NCBI GenBank assembly: GCA_034433305.1
Contig: DAOUAM010000032.1
Location: 1 to 17,135, forward strand
Direction of reading: 5' to 3'
Source of the DNA: DAOUAM01 sp034433305
GTDB lineage: Bacteria > Chloroflexota > Dehalococcoidia > Lucifugimonadales > DAOUAM01
DNA: 17,135 nt
A model generated the notes under the pieces. The model was not told the DNA's origin. It did not search any database and saw only the letters and a list, made by a program, of their open reading frames with translations. The translations under genes were made by a program, and so were the position numbers. Within the stretch, counting starts at the first letter, position 1. Each line of letters begins with the position of its first letter. This document shows, one piece after another, positions 1 through 6,997 of this stretch.

Positions 1-23
1 GGCCTGGCGACGCGGGCCAGGCC
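1..23. other. Perfect 8-bp inverted repeat at window edge
   Basis: Bases 1-8 (GGCCTGGC) pair exactly with 16-23 (GCCAGGCC) around a 7-base loop. It lies downstream of the minus-strand sugar-binding protein gene and could be part of its terminator. The sequence that would carry a T-tract on the minus strand is outside the window, so the role is open. Confidence 0.3.
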
Positions 24-80
24 ACCCTGCCCGCCACGGACTCTTTACTATGGCACAGGGCCAAGCTGCTGGGTGGCCGC

Positions 81-197
81 CGCATCGATCTCGGCCAGGA
101 TGGCATCAAGTCTCGAAGGTGTGCAGTGCCCTCAGCACTGCCTGGAGGATGTCGGCATCGCATCGATCTCGGCCAGGATGGCATCAAGTCTCGAAGG
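81..197. repeat. 39-bp exact direct repeat, period 78 bp
   Basis: Bases 81-119 and 159-197 are identical over 39 bp and diverge immediately on both sides. On the minus strand each copy is exactly 13 codons, PSRLDAILAEIDA, and the 78-bp offset keeps both copies in the same frame. The upstream copy (159-197) lies near the C-terminus of the sugar-binding protein. The second copy lies after its TGA stop (132-134) and would continue in frame for a further 27 codons to a TAG at 48-50. The 39-bp spacer holds a 7-bp hairpin (123-129/135-141) spanning the stop, and a GCATC-GCATC five-base repeat (155-164). This looks like a local duplication with insertion at the gene end, or an assembly artefact. Confidence 0.9.
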
Positions 198-1559
198 GTC
201 CTGCACGTAGTCCAGGATTCCCTTCCAGAATGCCTGCTGGAGCGCGCCACCCCAGATATCGTCGGCGTCGAACCTGAATACGCTGGCGCTGGTAAGCTGC
301 TCCGCGATCCTGGCGGCTATGGGGTCCGGGTACACGCTGGGGCTGACGTTGCTGTTGGTAGAAGTGAAGCCACCCCGGCCCACCCAGATCTGCTGAGCGT
401 CAGCGGACGCCAGGTAGTCCATCAGCGAGCGGGCACCCGGCGTATCCCTGAACATGACCACCAGGTCGGCGCCGCCGGCGATGGCGCCAGCGTACTGCGG
501 GTTGATGGCAGGGAACGGGAAGAAGGAGAAGTCTTCGCCAGGCACGGCTTCGGGGAACTCTCCCTCAATGAAAGACTGGGTGAAGCTGGCGAGGAAGTAC
601 ATGTACGCCTGGGGTGGGTCCCGGAAGGGCAGGTAGGCGGCGTCAGTGAAGTTGGTGGACAGCGCGAAGGTGGGGCCGCCCGGTACGTACCCGGGGCTGT
701 GGACGATCCTGCCGAACTTCTCGAAGGCCGACTTGATAGCCGGGTGCGTCCAGGGTATCTGGTGCCTCACCCACTGGTCGTACACCTCCGGGCCGGACTC
801 GGAGAGTACGATCTGGCCGATCCAGTCCGTGCCGGGCCAGCCGCTGGTGCCGCCGCTCTCTAGGCCCACGGACCAGGGGGTCTTGCCTTGCGCCACCATC
901 TGGTCGGACAGGGCAAGAAGCTGGTCCCACGTCTGCGGGACGCTCCAGCCGTTGGCCTGGAACTCCTTCGGGTCATACCAGACGGTGGACTTGTTGGCGG
1001 CCTTGTACACGATGCAGTAGAGGCGGCCATCCACGGTGCAGAGGTCCAGCCACGCCTGGGAGTAGTCCTGGCGGAGCCTGTCCATGTCCATGAAGGAGTC
1101 CAGAGGCACCAGCGCGCCCCGCCGTACGAACTCCTCCATGTCCCCTGGAGCCGAAAGCACGCCGATGTCAGGCGGATTGCCTCCCTCGACGCGGGTCACC
1201 AGTATGGCCTTGATATCCCTGGTGCCTGTGTCGTTGACTCTGCCGCCTGTCGCCTGCTCCCAGGGGGTCACGACAGCCCTGAAGCTCTCAGGCTCGCCGC
1301 CCGACACCCACTGGTGCATCACCGAGACGGTGCCCACGGGCTGCGCCTGTGACGGCGCGGATACAGGAGCAGCCGTGGCCCCGGCACCCGTCTTCTGCTG
1401 TCCCTCGGTAGCAGGCCCCGACTGGACGGGTGCGCGGAGCGTCTCCTGGCCAGTTGGGGACGTGGGCGCGGCAGTCTGGGCCTCCCCGCAGGCTGCCGCG
1501 ATGCTTGCTGCGACGACAAGCAGCACCCATGCCAGGTGGCCCGGTCGCAGGGCTTTCAT
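132..1559 (-). CDS. Sugar-type ABC transporter substrate-binding lipoprotein (family 1, AglE/UgpB-like)
   Basis: This 475-residue protein is an extracytoplasmic solute receptor for a carbohydrate-type ABC importer. A lipoprotein signal covers residues 1-23 and ends in IAAAC, giving lipid-modified Cys24. A low-complexity Ala/Thr/Pro/Gln linker runs to about residue 75, then the SBP_bac_1-type fold begins (SVMHQWVSGGEPESF). Internal stretches such as SGWPGTDWIGQI and VYDQWVRHQIPW recall alpha-glucoside binding proteins of the AglE kind (from memory, not a search). The start at 1559 is supported by AAGGAGGT at 1566-1573, six bases away. No permease or ATPase for it is visible here, so partners may lie to the left. 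The C-terminus is odd: a 39-bp repeat places a second copy of PSRLDAILAEIDA just past the stop, so the natural end may be altered. The ligand is unknown. Confidence 0.88.
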   Translation of the reverse strand: MKALRPGHLAWVLLVVAASIAAACGEAQTAAPTSPTGQETLRAPVQSGPATEGQQKTGAGATAAPVSAPSQAQPVGTVSVMHQWVSGGEPESFRAVVTPWEQATGGRVNDTGTRDIKAILVTRVEGGNPPDIGVLSAPGDMEEFVRRGALVPLDSFMDMDRLRQDYSQAWLDLCTVDGRLYCIVYKAANKSTVWYDPKEFQANGWSVPQTWDQLLALSDQMVAQGKTPWSVGLESGGTSGWPGTDWIGQIVLSESGPEVYDQWVRHQIPWTHPAIKSAFEKFGRIVHSPGYVPGGPTFALSTNFTDAAYLPFRDPPQAYMYFLASFTQSFIEGEFPEAVPGEDFSFFPFPAINPQYAGAIAGGADLVVMFRDTPGARSLMDYLASADAQQIWVGRGGFTSTNSNVSPSVYPDPIAARIAEQLTSASVFRFDADDIWGGALQQAFWKGILDYVQDPSRLDAILAEIDAMPTSSRQC

Positions 1560-1926
1560 AGGCGTACCTCCTTCAAAGAGGATGTGGCGGTGAGGCGGCT
1601 ACGGTCCGCCATCCACGCCGGGGCAATGCGCGTACTGCTGACAGTGCAGCCACACACCTGGTACTCCCGTTAAGCCCAGCTTAGGGGCGTCTGCCAGGGA
1701 TGACATCCGCTGAAAATGTACACTTTGTCACAGGATAAGCTTATAACATCATTCGGGTGTTGCCTGGCGAGGTCGCTTAGGCAGAGACCTTGCCCTGTGG
1801 CCGTCTGGGACTTAGACTGTACGCCCGCGGGCACCGCAGGACGAGGAGGGGCCTTCCCGGCGTCGCCTCAGACCGTTACCTGAAGCTACGGTGCATTCTG
1901 GATGTCCAGACAGGAGGTAGCATCAC
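1560..1926. promoter_or_regulatory. Divergent intergenic region with AT-rich core and 10-bp palindrome
   Basis: This 367-bp gap separates the sugar-binding protein (-) from the dehydrogenase (+) and should hold promoters for both. The only AT-rich stretch is about 1710-1752, containing TTGTCA (1725-1730), TATAAC (1742-1747) and the perfect palindrome ATAAGCTTAT (1735-1744), which could be an operator. TTGTCA and TATAAC are only 11 bases apart, so they do not form a standard -35/-10 pair, and I could not assign a convincing promoter. No coding potential was recognised in the gap. Confidence 0.35.
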
Positions 1927-2682
1927 ATGGGCCTGAAAGGCAAAGTCTGCATCATCACTGGCGGCGGGAGTGGCATTGGCCGCGCCACGGCCATCGGCAT
2001 GGCGCGACAGGGTGCCAGTGTGGTCCTTGTGGGAAGGACAGCTTCCAAGGTGGGCGCGGTGAAGGATGAGCTTGAGGCTATGGGCGGCGTAGCCCTGGCC
2101 TTCTCCATGGATGTGGCCGATGCCAGTGCCGTAAAGGCTATGGTGGCCAATGTGCTGAACACTTACGGGCGCGTTGATGTCCTGGTAAACAATGCGGGAC
2201 ACAGCTCACCCCACCGCAAGCTGCTGACCACCACTCCAGAAGAGGTCCGAAGCGTCATAGACTCCAACCTGGTGGGTACTATCTACTGCTGCCAGGCGGT
2301 CATCCCTGGCATGCTGGAAGCAAAAGAGGGAACAATAATCAACGTGGCGTCCCTGGCGGGCGTGAATCCCGGTCTGCTGGGCGGGATGATATATAGCGCA
2401 GCTAAAGCCGGGGTTATCAATTTTACCGCCTTCCTCAACGCCGAGTTCAAGAACACAGGCATTCGCGCCAGCGTGGTCATTCCGGGCGAGGTGGACACGC
2501 CTATCCTGGACAAGCGCCCGGTCCCGCCCAGCGCCGAGGCGCGGGCCACCATGGTCACTGCCGAGGACGTGGCCGAGGCTATCCTGCTCATTGCCGCCAT
2601 GCCCCAGCGGACGTCAATTCCTGAGCTGATTATCCGACCGACTTATCAGCGGGACACGTCCAGGGAGATTGGCGTGATGTGA
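1927..2682 (+). CDS. Short-chain dehydrogenase/reductase (SDR, classical)
   Basis: The protein is a 251-residue NAD(P)-dependent oxidoreductase of the classical SDR family, normal in length. The cofactor motif TGGGSGIG is at residues 11-18 and NNAG at 88-91. The catalytic tetrad is complete: Asn114, Ser142, Tyr156 and Lys160 (YSAAK). Arg37 after the second strand (LVGRTASK) favours NADP(H) by family rule. The C-terminal part (GEVDTPILDKRP, then SIPELIIRPT) resembles YdfG-like and 3-oxoacyl-ACP-reductase-like members, but the substrate cannot be told. The start is supported by AGGAGGT at 1912-1918, eight bases upstream. It stands alone, divergent from the sugar-binding protein and convergent with the transporter operon, whose end is 31 bases away with no clear terminator between them. 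Confidence 0.92.
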   Translation: MGLKGKVCIITGGGSGIGRATAIGMARQGASVVLVGRTASKVGAVKDELEAMGGVALAFSMDVADASAVKAMVANVLNTYGRVDVLVNNAGHSSPHRKLLTTTPEEVRSVIDSNLVGTIYCCQAVIPGMLEAKEGTIINVASLAGVNPGLLGGMIYSAAKAGVINFTAFLNAEFKNTGIRASVVIPGEVDTPILDKRPVPPSAEARATMVTAEDVAEAILLIAAMPQRTSIPELIIRPTYQRDTSREIGVM

Positions 2683-2713
2683 GGTGGTGGGTACCACGAC
2701 GGCGGTTGGCCCC

Positions 2714-3709
2714 TCAGGCCCGGTAGCATGCCACGTAGTGGCCGCCTCCCTTGTCCGTCAGGGGCGGGTGGTCGTTTTCCTCGCACACCCTGGCGGCCAT
2801 GGGGCAGCGGTCGTAGAACCGGCACCGCCTGGGTGGGTCAACGGGCGTGGAGATGCCGCCCTTGATGTCAACGGCAGGCCGTGTATAGGTGGGGTCAGGC
2901 TCGGGTACCGCCGAGATCAGCGCCCGTGTATAGGGGTGCAGAGGACTGCCCAGTAGCTCCTCGCTGGGCGCCATCTCCACTATCTTGCCCAGGTACATGA
3001 CGGCTATGCGGTTGCACATGTACCGCGCCACCGCCAGGTCGTGGGTGACGTAGAGATAGCTGATGTTGAAGCGCTGCTGTAGCTCCAGCATCAGCTTCAT
3101 GACGCCCGTGCGCACGGACACGTCCAGCATGGAGGTAGGCTCGTCGGCCACGATGAAGGAAGGGTTGAGGATGAGCGCGCGGGCAATGGCGATGCGCTGG
3201 CGCTGTCCGCCACTCAGCTCGTGGGGATAGCGGAACAGGTATAGCTCCGGTGGCGTTATGCCCACCAGGGCCAGGATCTCGGTGGCACGCTGGCGGCGCT
3301 CCTTCAGGCTCCCTATACCCTGCACCACCAGCGGCTCCACTATGGTGTCGTATATGGTAAGCCGTGGGTTCATGGACTCGTAGGGGTCCTGGAATATCAT
3401 CTGCGCCCGCGCCCTGAACTGGTGCAGCAGCTTGCCGGAGAGGGTGGGCAGGTCGTGGGTGGAGTCGTTCAGGGAGAAGTAGATATGGCCCGCGTCCGGG
3501 GCCATGAGCTTCACCAGCAGCTTGCCAGTGGTAGTCTTGCCGCACCCCGACTCCCCCACGAGGCCCAGCGTCTCGCCAGGGACTATCTCGAAGGACAGGT
3601 CGTCCACGGCATGGACCCAGGCAGTTGGCCGCAGAAATACGTTGCGGCTGATGGGAAAGTACTTGCGCAGGCCTTCCACTCGCACCAGGGCCTTGCTGGC
3701 GCTAGCCAT
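2714..3709 (-). CDS. oppF: Oligopeptide/dipeptide ABC transporter ATP-binding protein (OppF/DppF-type)
   Basis: This is one of the two cytoplasmic ATPases that power the peptide-type importer encoded upstream. The 331-residue protein shows Walker A GESGCGKTT (52-60), Q-loop FQDPYESMNPR (Gln107), signature LSGGQRQR (165-172), Walker B FIVADEP (185-191) with catalytic Glu190, and switch His223. The C-terminal oligopeptide/dipeptide extension carries a Cys cluster (CRFYDRCPMAARVC, then a final VACY). From memory, this cluster has been reported to hold an iron-sulfur centre in some relatives. The gene overlaps the end of the D-type ATPase gene by 8 bases and has GGGAGG ahead of its ATG, consistent with translational coupling. 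It is the last gene of the minus-strand operon. The exact substrate class (peptide, nickel or other) is not decided by sequence, and the symbol denotes type only. Confidence 0.93.
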   Translation of the reverse strand: MASASKALVRVEGLRKYFPISRNVFLRPTAWVHAVDDLSFEIVPGETLGLVGESGCGKTTTGKLLVKLMAPDAGHIYFSLNDSTHDLPTLSGKLLHQFRARAQMIFQDPYESMNPRLTIYDTIVEPLVVQGIGSLKERRQRATEILALVGITPPELYLFRYPHELSGGQRQRIAIARALILNPSFIVADEPTSMLDVSVRTGVMKLMLELQQRFNISYLYVTHDLAVARYMCNRIAVMYLGKIVEMAPSEELLGSPLHPYTRALISAVPEPDPTYTRPAVDIKGGISTPVDPPRRCRFYDRCPMAARVCEENDHPPLTDKGGGHYVACYRA

Positions 3710-4730
3710 GGCTGGCCTCCCGGGAAACCGCCAGTGGATGCCAGCAGGCCGCCACGTGGGCCGCGCCCATGGACTCCAGGGGCGGCTCCTGCTCTCGGCA
3801 GACCTGGGTCGCCAGCGGGCACCTGGGGTGGAACCGACAGCCTGAAGGGGGCGTTACCAGGTTGGGCGGGTCGCCCTCCAGGGAGGATAGCGCTCGCTTT
3901 GGCCCGTGCAGCCGTGGGAAGGCCGATATCAACGCCCGGGTGTAGGGGTGTCGTGGCCGCTCGAATATCTCCACTGTCGGGGCCATTTCCGTTATCTTGC
4001 CGGCATACATCACCGCTATCCTGGAGCTTACCTCAGCTATGACGCCTATGTCGTGGGAGATGTATATTATGGACGTGCCCTGGGACTGCTGGACTTTCTT
4101 GAGTTCCTGCAAGACACGGTGCTGCACTATGACGTCCAGGGCTGTGGTAGGCTCATCGGCTATGACCACCTCAGGCTTGCAGGCCAATGCCAGTGCAATG
4201 ACAGCCCGCTGCTTCATGCCGCCGCTGAGCTCATGGGGATAGCGCTGCGCCAGGTAGGGGTCAAGCCCCACCAGGCTGAAGAGACCGCTCACGCGGTCGG
4301 CGGCCTCGGCGGGCGCGACGCCTTCGTGGGTCCGGATGACCTCGATTATCTGGTCACCGACGCGCTGCACTGGATTGAGGGAACTCATCGCCGCCTGGAA
4401 GACCATGGAGATGCGCCGCCAGCGATAGCGCCGCATCTCGCCCTCGGGCAAGGCCGCCAGGTCAACGCCGCCCAGGTGTATCTTGCCTCGCACAATCCTG
4501 GCGTTGTCTGGCAGCACCCGCAGGAGGCAAATGGCCATGGAAGTCTTGCCCGAGCCAGACTCGCCCACCAGGCCAATGGACTCGCCACGGGCCAGAGCCA
4601 GCGATACGCCGTCCACGGCCTTCACCCAGCCCTGGCGAGTGGAGTAGTGCATGACCAGGTCCTCCACTCGCAGGACGGACTCGGGCTGTGTGCTCGGGCC
4701 GGGTTCCTTATGTGCGTTGTCCTGGACCAT
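3702..4730 (-). CDS. oppD: Oligopeptide/dipeptide ABC transporter ATP-binding protein (OppD/DppD-type)
   Basis: This is the second ATPase of the importer, 342 residues. Motifs are Walker A GESGSGKTS (56-64), Q-loop FQAAMSSLNP (Gln112), signature LSGGMKQR (168-175), Walker B VVIADEP (188-194) with Glu193, and His226. It has the D-type hallmark LSGGMKQR, against LSGGQRQR in the F subunit. The C-terminal Cys cluster CRFHPRCPLATQVC plus a final AACW is present. An in-frame TGA lies one codon before the ATG (TGAGCCATG), which fixes the start at 4730. There is no good Shine-Dalgarno there. A 32-codon reading frame in the 105-bp gap to the permease gene ends at that TGA, so re-initiation after it is possible. 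Confidence 0.93.
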   Translation of the reverse strand: MVQDNAHKEPGPSTQPESVLRVEDLVMHYSTRQGWVKAVDGVSLALARGESIGLVGESGSGKTSMAICLLRVLPDNARIVRGKIHLGGVDLAALPEGEMRRYRWRRISMVFQAAMSSLNPVQRVGDQIIEVIRTHEGVAPAEAADRVSGLFSLVGLDPYLAQRYPHELSGGMKQRAVIALALACKPEVVIADEPTTALDVIVQHRVLQELKKVQQSQGTSIIYISHDIGVIAEVSSRIAVMYAGKITEMAPTVEIFERPRHPYTRALISAFPRLHGPKRALSSLEGDPPNLVTPPSGCRFHPRCPLATQVCREQEPPLESMGAAHVAACWHPLAVSREASHG

Positions 4731-4733
4731 GGC

Positions 4734-4832
4734 TCACATGCCTGTCGGCGGAAGATAGCATTCCTCGGATTGTAGCCCTTGCCAGTGCTGGCCCCATACC
4801 GGGTTGGGAGGTCCACCAGGCGTGTCGCTCAT
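4734..4832 (-). CDS. Possible 32-residue upstream ORF ahead of the D-type ATPase
   Basis: An ATG at 4832, three bases past the permease C stop, opens a 32-codon frame that ends in TGA one codon before the D-type ATPase ATG and in the same frame. The peptide is Pro/Gly/Gln/Trp-rich and matches nothing I know. The ATPase start lacks a Shine-Dalgarno, so this frame may carry ribosomes across the 105-bp gap. It could equally be chance, or an old N-terminal extension closed by a stop codon. Confidence 0.25.
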   Translation of the reverse strand: MSDTPGGPPNPVWGQHWQGLQSEECYLPPTGM

Positions 4833-4835
4833 CCC

Positions 4836-5786
4836 CTAGCGCCTGCGCAGCCTGGGATTGATCACCTCGTCCAGGGCACGCCCCACCAGGTAGAAGGAGC
4901 CGCAGAGCAGGGTGATAGACACCCCGGCCGGCATGAGCAGCCACCAGTACCTCGTGCCGCTGAGCAGGTAGCCAGCGTACTGGGCCGTGTAGATCATGAT
5001 GCCCCAGCTCATGCGGATGTTGAGAATGCCGAAGAAGGACAGGACCGCCTCTGAGAAGATAGCCGAGGTCACCGTGAACATCATGTACAGGAAGGCCAGG
5101 GGCAGCAGGTTGGGTATGATGTGTACCAGGATAATATGCAGGTGGCTGCCACCGGCGACTCTGGCGGCGTCAATGTAGGGCTTCACTTTGAGGCTCAGGG
5201 CCTGGGACTTGATAATGATGGATGTGCCGCCAAACCCGGTGATTATCCCTATGACCAGGGCCAGCGAGTACATGTTCAGGTCGAACAGCACCCCCAGCAC
5301 GATGAGCAGGGATACCAGGGGCATCATGACGATAATGTCCGCCAGCCTCATGAGCAGGGAGTCCACCACGCCGCCGAAGTAGGCTGACACCGCGCCCACG
5401 CCAGTGCCGACTACCACCGTCACCATGGCCGCTATGAGGCCAAGGGCGAACTCGGCGCGCGCGCTGTACATCAACTGGCTGAGGACGTCCCTTCCCAGCG
5501 GGTCGGTGCCCAGCAGGTGCCGCGCGGACGGCGGCGCTGGCTGCACAAACTCATCGAAGGCATACCCCACCACGGGGTCATAGGTCTCGGGGTCCCACAC
5601 GGTCCGCAAGAGGATGGGGTGGGCAATGACCATCAGGGCGAAGACGATGATGATTGCCAGGCCAAGCAGCCCTATCTTGTTCTCGGCGAAGAGCGCCCAG
5701 TTGCTCCGGATGGACTGCCAGAGCAGGCGGGCGCGGACTCGCCAGAGGGACTCGGGCACGGATACAGGGATGGCTTGCTCGGTCAT
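4836..5786 (-). CDS. oppC: Oligopeptide/dipeptide ABC transporter permease (OppC/DppC-type)
   Basis: This is the second membrane channel subunit of the importer, 316 residues, typical for the family. A cytoplasmic N-terminus (to about 37) precedes the first membrane segment (about 38-55). The extracytoplasmic loop ends in the conserved LLGTDPLGRDV (91-101), which marks C-type permeases. A core of about five more hydrophobic segments follows. The EAA coupling loop is seen as KPYIDAARVAGGS followed by IIPNLLP (about 203-230), and this loop docks onto the ATPases. The ATG overlaps the stop of permease B in an ATGA arrangement (5783-5786), so the two are translationally coupled. Downstream there is a 105-bp gap to the ATPase genes. 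Confidence 0.93.
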   Translation of the reverse strand: MTEQAIPVSVPESLWRVRARLLWQSIRSNWALFAENKIGLLGLAIIIVFALMVIAHPILLRTVWDPETYDPVVGYAFDEFVQPAPPSARHLLGTDPLGRDVLSQLMYSARAEFALGLIAAMVTVVVGTGVGAVSAYFGGVVDSLLMRLADIIVMMPLVSLLIVLGVLFDLNMYSLALVIGIITGFGGTSIIIKSQALSLKVKPYIDAARVAGGSHLHIILVHIIPNLLPLAFLYMMFTVTSAIFSEAVLSFFGILNIRMSWGIMIYTAQYAGYLLSGTRYWWLLMPAGVSITLLCGSFYLVGRALDEVINPRLRRR

Positions 5787-6934
5787 GAGTAGCGTATCCT
5801 CGGGTCAAGGAACACGTACAGGATATCCGCCACCAGGTGTGCGAACAGGGCGAAGATGCCAGTAAAGACGAAGGCCCCCACAGCCAGGGGCAGGTCTTCC
5901 TTGGTCGCGGCGTCCAGCAGGGTCAGGCCCATGCCGGGCCAGGAGAACACGGTCTCGGTTATCACGCCGCCGTCTATAGTGGCCGCCAGGCTAAAGACGA
6001 AGCTGGTGATAACGGGCAGCAGCGCGTTCCTGGCCACGTACCGGTCGCGCACCACGTTGTCGGGCAGGCCGCGTGCGCGGGCCGCGAACACATAGTCCTC
6101 CCGCAGCGTCTCCAGCATACTGTTGCGCATCAGGAGCATGGTGCCGGCGAAGCTGATGAGCGCCAGTGTGGCCACGGGTAGCACCGTGTGCCTGAAGATG
6201 TCCAGGGCCAGCGCGCCATGGTCCGACACCCACCAGGCCAGCGCGGCCACTCCCACGCTGCCGGCGACCAGCCCGGCCAGCACCTTTGCCCCTCCGGGGA
6301 ACTTCAGGCTCCGCAGGGCCAGCAGAGCGGTTAGCATGAAGGCCCCCAGGCCGCCCGCCGTTAGCAGTAGCCTGTGAAAGACGTAGTTGCTGTCCACCCT
6401 GCTCTCAGTCCACAGCTCCGGGGAGATGAACTTGCCCACGGGGAACCAGCCCAGCTTGAAGGCGAACAGCCAGATTATGACCAGTGCAAACCACGGGGTG
6501 AAGACCGTGAAAAGATAGACTCCGCTGATGGTGGAGATGTACTCGATGGCCTTGCCGCGCCGCCAGGCGATAATCTTGCCCAGGACAAACCCCACGTAAA
6601 AGGCCACCACCGTGGCCGTGGCGAACAGCAGCAAGGTGCGCGGCAGCCGCTCCGCTATGACCGACATGACGCTGCGGGGATAGTGGCCAAAGGAGACGCC
6701 CAGGTCTCCCTGGAAGAAGTTGCTCACGTAGATCAGGAACTGCTGCCACAGGGGCTTGTCCAGGCCGAAGGCGGCGGCGATGGCCTTCCGGCTCTCCGGA
6801 GGAACATTCGGGTCGGTGACATAAAAGGTGGTATAGTCTCCTGGCTGCGCCTGGATCAGGAAGAAGACCAGGACCAGGAAGGCCAGGAAAGTGATGAGCA
6901 TCTGCAAGAGGCGACGAACCAAATATCCAGTCAT
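5783..6934 (-). CDS. oppB: Oligopeptide/dipeptide ABC transporter permease (OppB/DppB-type) with extra hydrophobic insertion
   Basis: This is the first channel subunit of the importer. I choose ATG 6934 because MTGYLVRRLLQM matches the usual family N-terminus. A GTG three codons upstream (6943) is the alternative. Neither has a Shine-Dalgarno, and a strong stem-loop ends only 5-14 bases ahead. The protein is 383 residues, longer than the usual roughly 305-340. TM1 is about 9-28, GDLGVSFG is at 76-83, and the EAA loop is at about 278-307 (REDYVFAARARGLP, then NALLP). The extra length sits between KLGWFPVG (about 160-167) and HTVLPVATLAL (249-259). It includes two added hydrophobic stretches (about 189-207 and 218-236), which would be one extra membrane hairpin. 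The gene overlaps permease C by ATGA. Confidence 0.92.
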   Translation of the reverse strand: MTGYLVRRLLQMLITFLAFLVLVFFLIQAQPGDYTTFYVTDPNVPPESRKAIAAAFGLDKPLWQQFLIYVSNFFQGDLGVSFGHYPRSVMSVIAERLPRTLLLFATATVVAFYVGFVLGKIIAWRRGKAIEYISTISGVYLFTVFTPWFALVIIWLFAFKLGWFPVGKFISPELWTESRVDSNYVFHRLLLTAGGLGAFMLTALLALRSLKFPGGAKVLAGLVAGSVGVAALAWWVSDHGALALDIFRHTVLPVATLALISFAGTMLLMRNSMLETLREDYVFAARARGLPDNVVRDRYVARNALLPVITSFVFSLAATIDGGVITETVFSWPGMGLTLLDAATKEDLPLAVGAFVFTGIFALFAHLVADILYVFLDPRIRYS

Positions 6935-6948
6935 AGCAGACACATGAT

Positions 6949-6987
6949 AATCACAAGGGGGCCTCAGCGCGAGGCCCCCTTGTGATT
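6949..6987 (-). promoter_or_regulatory. 17-bp perfect stem-loop between binding protein and permease genes
   Basis: Bases 6949-6965 pair perfectly with 6971-6987 around a 5-base loop, with eight consecutive G/C pairs in the middle and AT-rich ends. It lies 10 bases after the binding-protein stop and just ahead of the permease B start. No T-tract follows on the minus strand. It is therefore better read as a partial terminator or 3'-end-protecting hairpin that keeps binding-protein mRNA abundant and permease mRNA low, as known for malE-malF and other ABC operons, than as a full terminator. The role is inferred. Confidence 0.65.
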
Positions 6988-6997
6988 GGCTCAGCCC

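Noticed and set aside
81..197. CRISPR-like repeat
   Set aside because: There are only two copies, and they are protein-coding in frame within and after a gene, with no array or cas genes.
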